The notes: generated by a model not told the origin, from the letters alone. A stretch of 64,000 nucleotides of DNA from Enoplolaimus lenunculus (GCA_030248215.1 JASANG010004131.1:1-64000), one strand, 5' to 3'; counted from the stretch's first letter, positions 12,426 to 25,460 are shown. A program made the numbers and translations.

Positions 12426-13282
12426 ATGCGTATACTGCTATTTTACGCTTGTGAAAGTAACATTGACAAAATGTTATATTTAAAATCAACTAATCGTAGC
12501 ATCTTACGAACCCGTTAAACTTTTGATGCTTCTTTAGCTCTATTTTTACATCGCTGGTATTCACAAACATTGCAACGATTTTTCCTAAAATATAAAATGA
12601 ACCAATAGTTGCTGTATCAAAGCATTTTAGGCTATCTCAAAATTTTAACAAAATTACTTAAAATTAAGTCTAAAAATTTGGGAAATATCACAAACATACA
12701 ATCCCAAATTTTTGAGAAAAAAATTACTGAAACTATCCCGTTTCATTTTGCCAACCCCTGTAACTATTAATAATAAAGCAACACGCGCAAGAGCAGCACA
12801 TTTTCCCTTCCAGACCCTCCTACCTTTAGACGTTTCCGTGAATAAAGAAAACTAGACACTCAAACAGAGACACACACAATCAGAGCGACGCACAGCGCTG
12901 AGTGTATTTCAACCCTATCGAAACCAGTATACACACATATTAAACACCAAGTAGTAGACACCATATAAACCACTCTCCAAATACATATTGACCAAAATAA
13001 ATATACCAAACAACGCTAAATTCACTGTTTTCCGTATTATCATTTTATATTTTAAACGTTGTCTCTCGCGAGTGAGAGGAATTAAGAGTATTTTTTAAAT
13101 AAAAATGAAAAAATCATCACCGGAGACCATACTACGAAATTTGAGAAACTAAACCAACCAAATTTTACTATTAAAAATTAACAATTTGCTGCTGAAATAT
13201 ATTACTACTCTTTATTCACGGCTTCACTGGTTTAAGACCGCTAAATATCACCGGAAATAAAAGGCAGAATGGTCAAAGAGCA

Positions 13283-16200
13283 AAGTTCCAATATTTGAAA
13301 AACCTTTTGCTAAGACTGAACCAAACTACCAAAATTTAAAGTCTGTGCCAAAATTGAACCAAAGTGAAAAAATTTAAAAAATCTTTTGCTGAAATTGAAC
13401 CAATGCGCAAAATGTAAAAAATCTTTGCTAATATTGAACCGAACCACCAAAATTTAATAAACATTTTGCTAACATTGAACCAATGTACCGAAATTAAAAA
13501 ATCTTTTGGTAAAACTGAACCAAAGTCCAAAATTTAAAAACTATTTGATTAAAATTGAACCAAAGCACCAAAATTAAAAAATCTTTTGCTAAAAATTGAA
13601 CCAAAGTCCAGAATTTAAAACATCTTTGTTAAAATTGAACCAAAGCACTAAAATTTAAAAAACCTTTTGCTAAAATCGAACCAAAGTACCGAAATTAAAA
13701 AATCTTTTGTTAAAACTGAACCAAAGTCCAAAATTTAAAAACTAATTTGCTAAAATTGAACCAAAGCACCAAAATAAAAAATGGTTTGCTAAAATTGAAA
13801 AGGTTCCAAAATTTAAAAAATCTTATGCTAAAAGTGATAAAAAGTGCCAAATTTGATAAAATTGAACCAATGTCCAAAATTTTTTAAAATCTTTGCCAAA
13901 ATTGAACCAAAGTCAAAAAATTTAAATATCTTTTGCTAAAATTAAACCAATGAGCCAAAATTTAAAAAAATGTTTGCTAATATTAAACCAAAGCGCCAAA
14001 ATTTAATAAACATTTTGCTAAAATTGAACCAAAGTACCCAAATTACAATATCTTGCCAAAATTGATTCAAATTGCCAAAATTTACAAAATCTTTTGCTAG
14101 AAGCGAACCAAAGGGCCAAATTTGCTAAAATTGAACCAAAGTGCCAAAATTTGAAAACTCTTTGCTAAAATTGAACCAAAGTGAGTGCCAAAATTAAAAA
14201 AATTTTGCTAAAAGTAAACCAAAGTACCACATTTGCTAAAATTGAACCAAAGTGCCATATAAAATATCTTTGTAAAATTGAACCAAAGCTACACAATTTA
14301 AAAAACCTCTTGCCAAAGTTAAACCAAAGCACCGAAAATAAAAAATCTTTTGCTAAAAGTGAATCAAAGTACCTGCTAAAAGTGAACCAAAGTAACAAAT
14401 TTGTCAAAATTGAACCAAAGTGCCATAATTTAAATATCTTTGATAAAATTGAACCAAAGTCTAAAATTTAAAATCTTTGCTAAAATTGCACCAAGGTGCC
14501 ATAATTTAAATATCTTTGCTAAAACTGAACCAAAGTACCAAAATTTATAAATCTTATGCTACAATTGAAACAAAGTGGCAAAATTAAAATAATCTTTTGC
14601 TAAAAGTGAACCAAAGTACCAAATTTGCTAAAATTGAATCAATGCGCCAAAACTTAAAAAAAATTTTGCTAAAATTGAACCAAAGCACCAAAATTAAAAA
14701 ATCTTTTGCTAAAAGTGAACCAAAGTACCAAATTTGCTAAAATTCTACCAAAGTGCCAAAATTTAAAAAATCTTTGCTTAAATTGAAGCAAAGTCCGTAA
14801 TTTAAAAATCTTTGTTAAAATTGAACCAAAGTGCCAAAATTAATAAATCTTGTGCTAAAATTGAATCAAAGTTCCAAAATTTAAAAAATCTTTTGCTAAA
14901 AGTGAACCAAAGTACCAAATTTGCTAAAATTGAACCAATGCGCCAAATTTAAAAAATCTTTGCTAATATTGAACCAAAGTACCCAAATTACAATATCTTT
15001 TGCCAAAATTGATTCAAATTGCCGAAATTAACAAAATCTTTTGTTATAAGTGCACCAAAGGGCAAATTTGTTAAAATTGAACCAAAGTGCAAAAATTCGA
15101 AAACTTTTTGCTAAAATTGAACCAAAGCCCAGAATTTAAAAAACTTTGCTAAAACTGAACCGAAGTAACAAATTTGTCAAAATTGAACCAAATACCAAAT
15201 TTGCTAAAATTGAACCTAAGTGCCATAATTTAAAGATCTTTGCTAAAATTGAACCAAAGTCTAAAATTTAAAAATCTTTGCTAAAATTGAACCAATGCGC
15301 CAAATTTAAAAATTTTGGCTAATATTCATCCAAACCGCCAAAATTTAATAAACATTTTGCTAAAATTGAACCAAAGTACCGAAATTACTATATCTTTTGA
15401 CAAAATTGATTCAAATTGCTGAAATTAACAAAATCTTTTGTTAAAAGTGCACCAAAGGGCAAATTTGCTAAAATTGAACCGAAGTGCAAAAATTCGAAAA
15501 CAGTTTGATAAATTGAAGCAAAGCCCAGAATTTAAAAAATGTTTGCTAAAAGTGAACCAAAGTAACAAATTTGTCTCAAATTGAACCAAATACCAAATTT
15601 GCTAAAATTGAACCAAAGTGCCATAATTTAAATACCTTTGCTAAAAGTGAACCAAAGTAACAAATTTGTTAAAATTGAACCAATGCGCCAAAATTTAATA
15701 AACATTTTGCTAAAATTGAGCCCAAGTACCCAAAATACAATATCTTTTGCCAAAATTGATTCAAATTGCCAAAATTTACAAAATCTTTTGCTAAAAGTGA
15801 ACCAAAGGGCAAATTTGCTAAAATTGAACCAAAGCCCAGAATTTAAAAAATTTTTGCTAAAAGTGAACCAAATAACTAATTTGTCAAATTTAAACCAAAT
15901 ACCAAATTTGCTAAAATTGAACCAAAGTGCCATAATTTAAATATCTTTGCTAAAATTGAACCAAAGTGTAAAATTTAAAAATCTTTGTTAAATTGAACCA
16001 AAGTACCAAAATTAATAAATCTTGTGCTACAATTGAATCAAAGTGCCAAAATTAAAAAATCTTTTGCTAAAAGTGAACCAAAGTACCAAATTTGCTAAAA
16101 TTGAACCAATGCGCCAAATTTAAAAAAATTTTGCTATTATTGAACCAAACCGCCAAAATTTAATAAACATTTTGCTAAACGTGAACCAAAGTAACAAATT

Positions 16201-19028
16201 TGTCAAAATTGAACCAAATACCAAATTTGCTAAAATTGAACCAAAGTGCCATAATTTAAATATCTTTGCTAAAATTGAACCAAAGTCTAAAATTTAATAA
16301 TCTTTGCTAAAATTGAACCAAAGCACCAAAATTCAAAACTCTTGCTAAATTCAACCAAAGTACCAAAATGAAAAAATCTTTTGCTAAAAGTGAACCAAAG
16401 TACCAAATTTGTTAAAATTGAACTCATGCGCCAAAATTTAACAAATCTTTGCTAATATTGAACCAAACCGCCAAAATTTAATAAACATTTTGCTAAAATT
16501 GAGCCAAAGTACCCAAAATACAATATCTTTTGCCAAAATTGATTCAAATTGCCAAAATTTACAAAACCTTTTGCTAAAAGTGAACCAAAGGGCAAATTTG
16601 CTAAAATTGAACCAAAGCCCAGAATTTAAAAACTTTGCTAAAAGTGAACCTAATAACAAATTTGTCAAAATTTAACCACCAAATTTGCGAAAATTGAACC
16701 AAAGTGCCAAATTTATATATCTGCTAAAATTGAACCAAAGTCTAAAATTTAAAAATCTTTGTTAAATCGAACCAAAGCACCAAAATTTAAAACTCTTGCT
16801 GAAATTCAACCAAAGTACCAAAATGAAAAAATCTTTTGCTAAAAGTGAACCAAAGTAACAAATTTGTCAAAATTGAACCAAATACCAAATTTGCTAAAAT
16901 TGAACCAATGCGCCAAATTTAAAAAAATTTTGCTAATATTAAACCAAACCGCCAAAATTTAATAAACATTTTGCTAAACGTGAACCAAAGTAACATATTT
17001 GTCAAAATTGAACCAAATACCAAATTTGCCAAAATTGAACCAAAGTGCCATAATTTAAATATCTTTGCTAAAATTGAACCAAAGTCTAAAATTTAAAAAT
17101 CTTTGCTAAAATTGAACCAAAGCACCAAAATTCAAAACTCTTGCTAAAATTCAACCAACCAAAGCACCGAAAATAAAAAATCTTTTGCTAAAAGTGAACC
17201 AAAGTACCAAAATTGCTAAAATTGAATTAAAGCACAAAAATTTTAGAAATTTTTGCTAAAATTGAACCAAAGTCCAAAATTTGAAAATTCTTTGCCAAAA
17301 TTGAACCAAAGCCCAAAATTTAAAAAATCTTTGCTAAAAGTGAACCAAAGTAACAAATTTGTCAAAATTGAACCAAATACCAAATTTGCTAAAATTGAAC
17401 CAAAGTGCCATAATTTAAATATCTTTGCTAAAATTGAACCAAAGTCTAAAATTTAAAAATCTTTGTTAAAATTGAACCAAAACACCAAAATTTAAAAACC
17501 TTTTGCTAAAATGGAACCAAAGTACCAAATCTGCTAAAATTGAACCAAATTACCAAAATTTAAAAAATCTTCGCTAAAATTGAACCAAGGTCCAAAATTT
17601 AAAAACTATTTTAATACTAAAATTGAACCAAAGCACCAAATTTGCTAAAATTGAACCAAAGTGCCAAAATTTAAAAATTGTTTGCATAAATTGAACCAAA
17701 GTCCATACTTTAAAAATTTTTGTTAAAATTGAACCATAGCACCAAAATTTAAAAATCTTGTGCTAAAATTGAACCAAAGTACGAAAATTAAAAAATCTTA
17801 TGCTAAAAGTGAACCAAAGTATCAATTTGCTAAAATTGAACCAAACTCCAAAATTTTAAAAATCGTTGCCAAAATGAAATCAAGGTGAAAAATTTAAATA
17901 TCTTTTGCTAAAATTGAACAAATGCGCCAAAATTTAAAAAATTTTTGCTAGTATTGAATCAAACAGCCAAAATTTAATATACATTTTGCTAAAATGAACA
18001 AAGTACCCATATTAAATTATCGTTTGTCAAAATTGAATCAAATTGCGAAAATTTACAAAATCTTTTGCTAAAAAGTGAACCAAAGTGCCAAAATTTGAAA
18101 ACTCTTTGCTAAAAGTGAACCAAAGTAACAAATTTGTTAAAATTGAACCAAAGTGTCATAATTAAAAAAATCTTTGTTAAATTAAACCAAAGCCTAAAAT
18201 TTAAAATCTTTGTTAAAATTGAACCAAAGCACCAAAATTTAAAAAACCCTTTGATAAAATTGAACCAAAGTTGCGAAATTAAAAAATCTTTTGCTACAAC
18301 TGAAAAAGTGCCAAAATTTAAAATATCTTTTGGTAAAAGTGAACCAGAGTACCAAATTAGCTAAAATTGAACTAAACTGCAAAAATTTAGAAAATCTTTG
18401 CTTAAATTGAACCAAAGACCAAAATTTAAAAACTATTTTGGTAAAATTGAACCAAAGCACCAAAATTAAAAAAATCTTTTGCTAAAATTGAAAAAGTGCC
18501 AAAATTTAAAATATCTTTTGCTAAAAGTGAACCAAAGTACCAAATTAGCTAAAATTGAACTAAACTGCAAAAATTTAGAAAATCTTTGCTTAAATTGAAC
18601 CAAAGTCCATAATTTAAAAATCCTTTTTAAAATTGAACCATAGCACCAAAATTTATAAATTTTCTGCTAAAATTGAACCAAAGCGCGGAAATTAAAAAAT
18701 CTTATGCTAAAAGTGAACCAAAGTACCAAATTAGCTAAAATTAAACAAAGCACCAAAATTGAAAAATCTTTTACTAAAATTGAATCAAAGTGCCAAAATT
18801 TAAAAATCTTTGATAAAATTGAACCAAAACACCGAAATTAAAAGATCTTTTGTTAAAAGTGAACATAAGTACAATATTTAAAAAATCTTTTGCTAAAAGT
18901 AAACCAAAGTAAGTACCCAATTTGCTACAATTTAACCATTGTACCAAAATATTAAAAATCTTTTGCTAAAATCGGATCAAAGTGCCAAAACTTAAAACCT
19001 CTTTTGCTAAAATTGAACCAAAGTCGCC
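13283..19028. repeat. 5.7-kb minisatellite, about 41-bp unit, higher-order structure
   Basis: The unit is roughly GCTAAAATTGAACCAAAG, then TGCCAAAATTT, then AAAAAATCTTT. It is repeated well over a hundred times with substitutions and a shorter unit of about 30 bp that lacks the A-rich end. Marker variants recur as blocks: the variant AATTTAATAAACATTTTGCT is at about 13455, 14007, 15350, 15700, 16160, 16484 and 16965. The blocks at 15682-15905 and 16468-16680 are nearly identical, giving a period near 784 bp. Long open frames of about 100 codons on both strands here are artefacts of the unit. The edges are degenerate. Confidence 0.95.
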
Positions 19029-19844
19029 AATAGATGAAAAGTATATCGATGTTAACACGGATTCAAACACTTTGCAGCGCGCAATTAGTCAATTTTAAAT
19101 TTCAAAAAATATCAACAATGCACTTTAAAACTAAAATTTCGGAGCATGAAAAGCATATCATAATTTTAATCTCTCCTATTTAGATTTTAATGTTATATCA
19201 ACAAGCAGCCCCTAAAAGCGGCAATCGAGACGGAGTAAAACCAAACGACGCATGAGCGAATTCTTTAAAAAAATTTTATTCATATGTGATAATTACGCGA
19301 AATCTATTGAGTTTATATTACCAACTATTAATTCGACATTTCGCGGTTCGCAAAACTGGTAAGCAAGAGCTTACGGTCAAGACTCAAGCTTTTTATCACT
19401 AAACTGTCGTAATTTAACTATATTATATCCCAGAAGAAAGCTCATGTCAGCTATAAATTTTGAACTGGTCGCAAATTCTGCCAAACCATTGAAATTTTCA
19501 AACTGAATGTACAAACCATTTTTGCTACTTATGGTAGAAGTTCAACTTAAATTACAGCTCCAATACAAAATTGAAGAAATACCGAGACACCTCACTGCAA
19601 ATTGATAGGTTCAAAACCACCATTTCGGGATCCACAGTCAATCCCATAAACCAATGAACTATCTGGACGCAATAATTTCTGCGAATAGAAAATTTTTTTC
19701 TTAGTACTGAAATGAAAATATATATGCGTTAAATATTTTCATATTCAGTATATATCAAAATACTCTACCACGTACTTATATAAATTTTAAGGATTTTAAA
19801 CGTTAAAAGATCAAAAATAGGTTTAGTGAAAACAGTACGGACCA
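19029..19844. other. Unassigned AT-rich DNA
   Basis: Apart from the CAAGCAGCCCCTAAAA site at 19199, nothing is seen. 20468-20890 and 21391-22142 are likewise empty. Confidence 0.4.
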
Positions 19845-20030
19845 ATGCAGACTACACGAGGATTGTTTTTTAAAAGGATTTTCAAAAAGCTTTTCAAAAA
19901 ATTTGTTTTTCCACTTATTGGTGATAAAAACAAACGGGACGTGCTTCATGCCGGCTCAAAAATTACTGGTTTCTCTAAAATATCTGTTGGTACAATGGCA
20001 CTAAATACTATTTTAGTACAATTTAGATAA
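19845..20030 (+). CDS. Small ORF with cationic amphipathic N-terminal segment
   Basis: An ATG-started frame of 61 codons. Residues 7-26 alternate Phe, Leu or Ile with Lys or Arg (LFFKRIFKKLFKKFVFPLIG), giving an amphipathic cationic helix like many host-defence peptides. A polar tail (GDKNKRDVLHAGSKITGF and on) follows. There is no signal peptide in this frame, so a secreted peptide would need an upstream exon. Alternating AAA and TTT runs in AT-rich DNA can create such a pattern by chance. It lies about 280 bp from the divergent membrane exon at 20309-20458. Confidence 0.2.
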   Translation: MQTTRGLFFKRIFKKLFKKFVFPLIGDKNKRDVLHAGSKITGFSKISVGTMALNTILVQFR

Positions 20031-20308
20031 ATTAATCACGAACCAAAATTATAATGCAAGCTCAAGTATAATATAACCGGATTGACAAAGACAAATACAA
20101 CAAAGACTAACAAACAACAAACCATATATAAATAAACAATGACACAAAAGTTTACAGAAGTTTGTTTTCTGTGCTTTAAACAAAAAATATGAATACACAA
20201 AATCTGATTCATCTTTAAAAAATTAAAATATTTTCGTTAAAATTCAAAACAATCGAGAGCGTTAAAACACCTCAAATCATTTTTCAAAACATTCACAATA
20301 GCACTCAC

Positions 20309-20458
20309 CTTATTTATGCTCCAATACTCAAATCGCTTGCCAAGCATTAGTTCGTAAACGGATAGTAAAAGTATCGGAAACGGTAACAAATCGTATAAGA
20401 AAAGGAACAAATAGAAATCAACTATGAAGTATATAAAGTTGGTCGATTTTTCTTCTTT
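20309..20458 (-). CDS. Candidate internal exon: two hydrophobic segments, perfect donor
   Basis: The open frame ends at AATAAG|GTGAGT, a consensus splice donor, at 20309. An acceptor-like GGCCCAG precedes 20458. Between them are exactly 50 codons in phase 0 at both ends. The peptide begins KEEKSTN, then is strongly hydrophobic (FIYFIVDFYLFLFLYDLLPF then PILLLSVYEL) and ends MLGKRFEYWSINK. The pattern Leu-Leu-Pro-Phe-Pro-Ile followed by a Glu and an aromatic-rich end loosely recalls the membrane segment before the phosphorylation domain of P4-type ATPases (their Ile-Pro-Ile-Ser motif). The match is weak and the partner exons were not found. It could equally be another polytopic membrane protein or a chance frame. 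Confidence 0.33.
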
Positions 20459-20890
20459 CTGGGCCAATATAGCTCAGATATACTTGGGTTTTATTGCAGA
20501 TGTTCAAAGACGTACTTATCGCCTCACATCCCATATATGGCATTGGTAGCCCGTTCATTCACCCAGGGGACACTTTACAAAGAATCAAAATCTGATCGTA
20601 TGTGGGTGGGACATTTAAGTGAATACGGAAAATTTTCAAACCAAAAGGTTTACTATTGTGGTTTTGAAAAATTTTGTTGTTTTATTCAGATTTCTGCTTC
20701 AGTTTGAATTCAAGTTGCATAAATATGTTAATACAAATAATGTACTTACATGAACAAAATAGTCGAACTCATGATGCGCGGAGCTTACCAATCCTGTAGT
20801 TATGAACAACTATACGGGGACGAATTGAACATAGCAATCAAATCAATATTAAACGTTAATATTTTTTGTAACCGAAACTATTAACTTAAC

Positions 20891-21062
20891 GGCTCATGTC
20901 ACTTAAAGGGGCGTCCAGGTTTCTGGTGGTTGCATTAAAAAAGTACGTTTAGGTTTTGGATTATATTTTTTTTGCTTAGGCTTAGGTTTAAGCTTAGGCT
21001 TGGGCTTAGAAACTCATTTTTGCCGCGCTTAGGCTTAGTCCCAGGCTTAGGAATACACTTAA
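20891..21062 (+). mobile_element. Family A element (TTAGGC-hexamer MITE)
   Basis: Left arm GGCTCATGTCACTTAAAGGG then GCGTCCAGGTTTCTGGTGG, with two hexamer blocks separated by AAACTCATTTTTGCCGC. The right inverted repeat is absent, as at 1200. Confidence 0.7.
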
Positions 21063-21293
21063 ATAAAATTTGCGGAGTAATTGTACAATTCTTCTTCTTT
21101 GATTATTTTCTTTTGTAGCAGATTTTTAGATTTTTGTCCAGGGCTATCTTAAATGGAAATTTGTTGCAGAATTTCTATGAAAAAATACAAAGTCAGATTT
21201 TGGTTTAGTAATATTCACAACGCTAATTCGGCACACGTACGGTGCATCTATATGCCTGTGCTACATGAGACGTAAATTAGAGCGCACTTGCAG

Positions 21294-21390
21294 GTAACGT
21301 TGTGGCGCAGTGGGCTAGAAAGGCTGGTTTAGAAAAGGAATCTTCGATGACTTATGCTTGGTTGTAGCGGTTCGATTCCAGTTGGGGCTT
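21294..21390 (+). repeat. tRNA-like SINE head (A and B boxes)
   Basis: An A box-like TGGCGCAGTGG at 21303 and a perfect B box GGTTCGATTCC at 21369 are 66 bp apart, as in class II tRNAs with a long variable arm. The acceptor ends do not pair, so this is a Pol III-type SINE head rather than a tRNA gene. The body probably continues 3' into 21391-21450, with no clear end. Confidence 0.5.
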
Positions 21391-22142
21391 TGATATTTGA
21401 ATTGGTGTCACAGTGGCAGGTCCATGTATGTCAAATAGTGCAAGGACGTTTGACAAGTTACATTTTTACAAAGTTAACGTTTTTATTCATTTTTATGGTG
21501 TATGAAAAGCGTTTGTATTGAATTGTACGCAGTGTTAAAGTAGCAACGATGCGCTATGAATAGTAGTGGTAATTTGCACAATTTTAGTACCTGTACGTAT
21601 TAAACCGCCAAGAGAATTTACCGGTTATCTTTGACGGCTTGCATAGGTAGAAATTTATGTATACTTCACACCGAAGTACAGTCTTTAGGTCTCTCTCCAC
21701 CTTCCGTTTTTACAGAAAGCTGACATCCTGCTCCGAAAGAATTTCTGTCGGAGGTTTCGGCAATTTTAGTAGCGAAATTTTGTAGTTTTAGTAGTAAAAT
21801 GCTGCCGTTGGGTTATTTTAGGTACATCTATCGATACAATATCGAGGAATACATTGACACGAATTCTTAAAAATGTGCCTAACACTAAAATTTTTGACAA
21901 ACAGTTGACTAATTTTTGTAAAAATTAGGAAATTTGAGATTATTGTAGGTACCAAATATTTTTTACCTCCGGATAAATCTACGGCTCTGGCTTTACCTCC
22001 ACATTTTATTTTGAGTTTTTTAACTGTTCATACAGCTTACGCTTACCCCGTTTCCCTGAGCCTTTCATGTGCTGCCGGTGTTCGTATTAATACCAGAAAT
22101 TTGTCGTCAAATTTTAAAAACCAGTATAGCAGGTTTATGTAA

Positions 22143-22309
22143 TGTATACGTCGTAGGCCAATCTGCTATTCAGGTCCATTACTACTTGGCCTAGCCCAAT
22201 CTACTGTTTTATGTAACAGTTTGACCTGCACTAAACTGCTATAGAACTTGGCCTAGGCCAATTGGTAATTGTCCTGAATAACAGATTGGCCTACAACATA
22301 TACGTATAA
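22143..22309. mobile_element. Short inverted-repeat element (TAGGCCAATCTG ends)
   Basis: TATACGTCGTAGGCCAATCT at the left and its inverse at the right (ACAGATTGGCCTACAACATA then TACGTATA), about 30 bp each with a small gap. TTGGCCTAG motifs repeat inside. Only copy seen here. Confidence 0.75.
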
Positions 22310-23143
22310 CGAACTATTAAAGGTTGTTCATTTAATATATATCCGCATAAATCAGTCGACCAGACCGCTGATAAAATTCCAACGCAACCTCCGTCATCCA
22401 ACCACCTTGGATTCTTCCTAAAGAATTCAATATTCAATGGCAGATTTCAGAAGACCCATCAAGGTCTAGCGACAATCCAAACGAAGAAGTTGTTCCACAG
22501 TTATATCTGCTGCGGGGCCCCACTTGAAAATTTCTGGATCAGTCACGGTCTGAAAACGCTACTGATTTTAATATTCAAAAGAAAGCTTTGATTTTTCGCG
22601 GTTTGATTTGAAACATTAATGTCGGCTGAGCATAGGTACCGTCAATTGTTACTTTGAAGAATTCATAGATTGTTATATTATTTTATTGCTCGTTCATGCC
22701 TTTTCAAAATGCTTTTTTCTTACCGCTAAAAAGGGTCCATGTTCAGAGACGCAAGTAATTTTTTTGCAGGGCAACCAAATAGGTGCGGTCCAGCTAACCT
22801 ATATGTGGTGAAGCGTCACATCCGACAAAAATTTAATCTTTGGCGCACAAAAGCGAGCGAGAAGCTAGCGCAATTTTTACAGTGTATCGATGTTAGTCAC
22901 TTGATTTACGTTACAAAAACACATTATTCGTAAGTTTGAAAACAAACCATTCAGTAAAAATGTAACACCGGATAATATTGCACACGTTACACCTATCATC
23001 GGTAAAACTAGTTTGTTTACAGATGGGTGATCGTGATCAGGGAATCAAAACGTTCTTGTCTGTACGAAATCATTGTAGTCAAGATTGTATAATCACATAT
23101 TTCTTTATGGTTTCGTCGTAATTTATCTTAAGATTTCATTCAG

Positions 23144-23295
23144 AAAACTTATGAGAACATGTTGTTCCAAGCCAAAGAAACATATAACCTCTATGGGAAC
23201 AGGGAAGAATGTCTTTAAATGCTATAAGTTAGGCTGTACTCCAAACAATTCTGCTGAAATCTATGTGAAAAGAATTCTATCAAAACGTGGCAAAG
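23144..23295 (+). CDS. Candidate internal exon, basic Cys-containing peptide
   Basis: An acceptor-like ATTTCATTCAG precedes 23144, and a good donor GGCAAAG|GTGAGC follows 23295. The frame between is open (152 bp) and encodes a Lys and Cys-rich peptide including RTCCSKPKKHITSMGTGKN and VKRILSKRGK. No family is recognised. The four cysteines (Cys-Cys, then two more about 23 and 28 residues on) do not match a zinc finger I know. An inverted-repeat element begins only 30 bp downstream, so this may be a fragment near repeats. Confidence 0.25.
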
Positions 23296-23324
23296 GTGAG
23301 CAAAAATTTGAGATCGCAGAGTGA

Positions 23325-23490
23325 AAACGCCATATGGTAAATTTACCAGCGAGTAAAAATATAATAATACCATATTGCATTTTTTACTGCCAGGAGTAAA
23401 AATCCTATGACGGGAGTAAAGATACAGTATGATACATTTTCCTGGTAGGAGTAAAAAAATGCAATATGGTATTTTTATGGTGTTTTTCTC
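23325..23490. mobile_element. Short inverted-repeat element
   Basis: AATACCATATTGCATTTTTT (from 23367) is mirrored by AAAAAAATGCAATATGGTAT (23453 on), with GCCAGG and CCTGG continuing the arms. The loop holds three GGAGTAAA copies. Outer GAAAACGCCATAT and ATGGTGTTTTTC may be the true ends. Confidence 0.65.
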
Positions 23491-24071
23491 GCTGAGCAAG
23501 AATTCTATAAAAAATACAATATTACACCGGTCAGTCCTGACATCTTTTAGTGTGAGGTAGGCCTTCTAAAATGCTATATATACAAATAAGGCTACTTTTA
23601 TACAAATTATTTTAAATACAAGACTATATCGTAAAGTTTGGCTGGCTGTTTTATCTTTTAGAAACAAATGAAAGTGTTTTGACCTTGTCGCAAAACCAGC
23701 TGAAAACTCCATAATTTTCATATTAACATAATACTGCAAGAATAAATTTATTTTGGTATAGGCATTTTTTCCATCTCTTTGTAGGTTTATCTTGTTCAGT
23801 TAACTTTGTATTCTTCGTGTAAAAGTTTTAACAATGTTTACTCATCGACATTTATTCAAAACACCAATTCAGACGATTAAATTGCAACAAAAGTTTATCC
23901 GGCTGTTGTCATAAACTTGCATTTATTTAAATTAATTATTTTGTTCCATCGGCGGTCTCGAATCCGCCTTCAGATCGGCCTTTAACTTTAACACTACTTC
24001 GGCTCCAGCTTCAGTTTTTATTAGTTTATTTTTTGTTCCGAACCAGGTTTCGTCTAGTAACTGCTGGCTAC

Positions 24072-24232
24072 AGGCCCGTAGCCAGCTCACGTTGCTAGGA
24101 GGGGCTGAAAATTTTTCAGGAGGGGTATTCAAAGGTTTTCAATGAATGACAAGCAAGGTTAAAATTTTGCTAGTGGTGGCAAAATTTTTCCGGAGAGGGG
24201 GCTGAGCCACCCTGGCCGCTCCTTGGCTGCAG
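24072..24232 (+). mobile_element. Family B element
   Basis: Starts AGGCCCGTAGCCAGCTCACG, has GACAAGCAAGGTTAAAATTT inside and ends CTCCTTGGCTGC. Confidence 0.75.
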
Positions 24233-25460
24233 CTTGTGCTGGCAGCAGAATGAAACCAAGAAACACTGTTGCTAAAATGACTTTTTCTAACAGTTATAAC
24301 CTGTTCTTGTTGCCTAATTTCGCATTGTAAAAACCGCAACAATAATCATATTTCAAGATTTATTTTACAGAAATTAATTTTTCTTGTCATTCGCTGTGTA
24401 ATTTTAGTCGAATACAACGGTCCACAACATACCCCACAACCAGGTTAATTTGGTCATGAATGAAAATGGAACCTTGTTGTCAAATCACCCCCCCCCCCTT
24501 CAACAAACCTTAGTGGATAAAACCCTATTTTCTCTATGGTTCAGCTTATGTTTTTAGAATACGGTATTAAAACAAATTGTTCATCTGATCCATTAAGTTG
24601 AATGTAAGGCATATACGGACCAAGCAAGCATTTGGTAAATTTTGTTTTGCGTCTTAACAAACAACATGCAGAAATAGTTGTCCACTTCAAATTTTGGGCC
24701 CCATGCTCTCAAATGGGTATGGAACCTATCATCAGTTAGCGATAGGTTTTCAAACTGACGAATATCTGCAATTGCATATCTGAAAATTTGTACAGAAGTA
24801 AAGCAAATCAAATACGAACAATGTGCTCAATTTCGAACATCACCATGCGCTGGTTTCGTATCACTAACTGGTGATAGGTGCTACACACATTTGTGAGAAT
24901 ACAGGCTCTGATCAGTGCACTGTTTATCTGAACGAATTCTGTGCGTCGATTGATTGGCCAGTTGCAATCAACTGAAATACTGCAGAACCACACCAGGCGT
25001 TGATCCAACTCAACCTGCTAGCTTGGAGCAGGGATTAAACTTTTCAGTCGTGGCATACAAGGATTCGTATACCTAATAACCGAGGCTAGAGATTTCAATG
25101 GAGGTCAACATTTTTCCAGGGATGGGTTGAGTCTCCGCACAACGCGTCAAATAAGCAGTGTGTTCAGATCAAGATATTTTCGCCCAGCGAAAGTCTGCTT
25201 GGTTTTCAATTGCTTTGTATAGTACTGGTAAATCGTTTTTTAACCTTCTTTAGAATAGCATCACTGCCGGACGTATTTCTATTGATACAACTTCTGCTTG
25301 AAACGTATATACGCTTGATGTACTACGACAATTTCAGAGTTTTGAGTTTTAGTATTTTTAGGTTTTTCAATTTCTTAAATTGAAATATCAAAAATTCTTA
25401 TTTGACCAAAACTGATAATAGTATATATGTACAACTTTATCATTGATTCGTATTACAATC
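24233..25460. other. Unassigned DNA
   Basis: Holds a poly-C tract at about 24486 and one GGTGCTACACACATTTG motif at 24878. No exon is supported. 22310-23143 and 23491-24071 are also without features. Confidence 0.4.

Noticed and set aside
15628-15940. Roughly 100-codon frames on both strands in the minisatellite
   Set aside because: The unit lacks stops in several frames, so long frames are expected. Composition repeats every unit.
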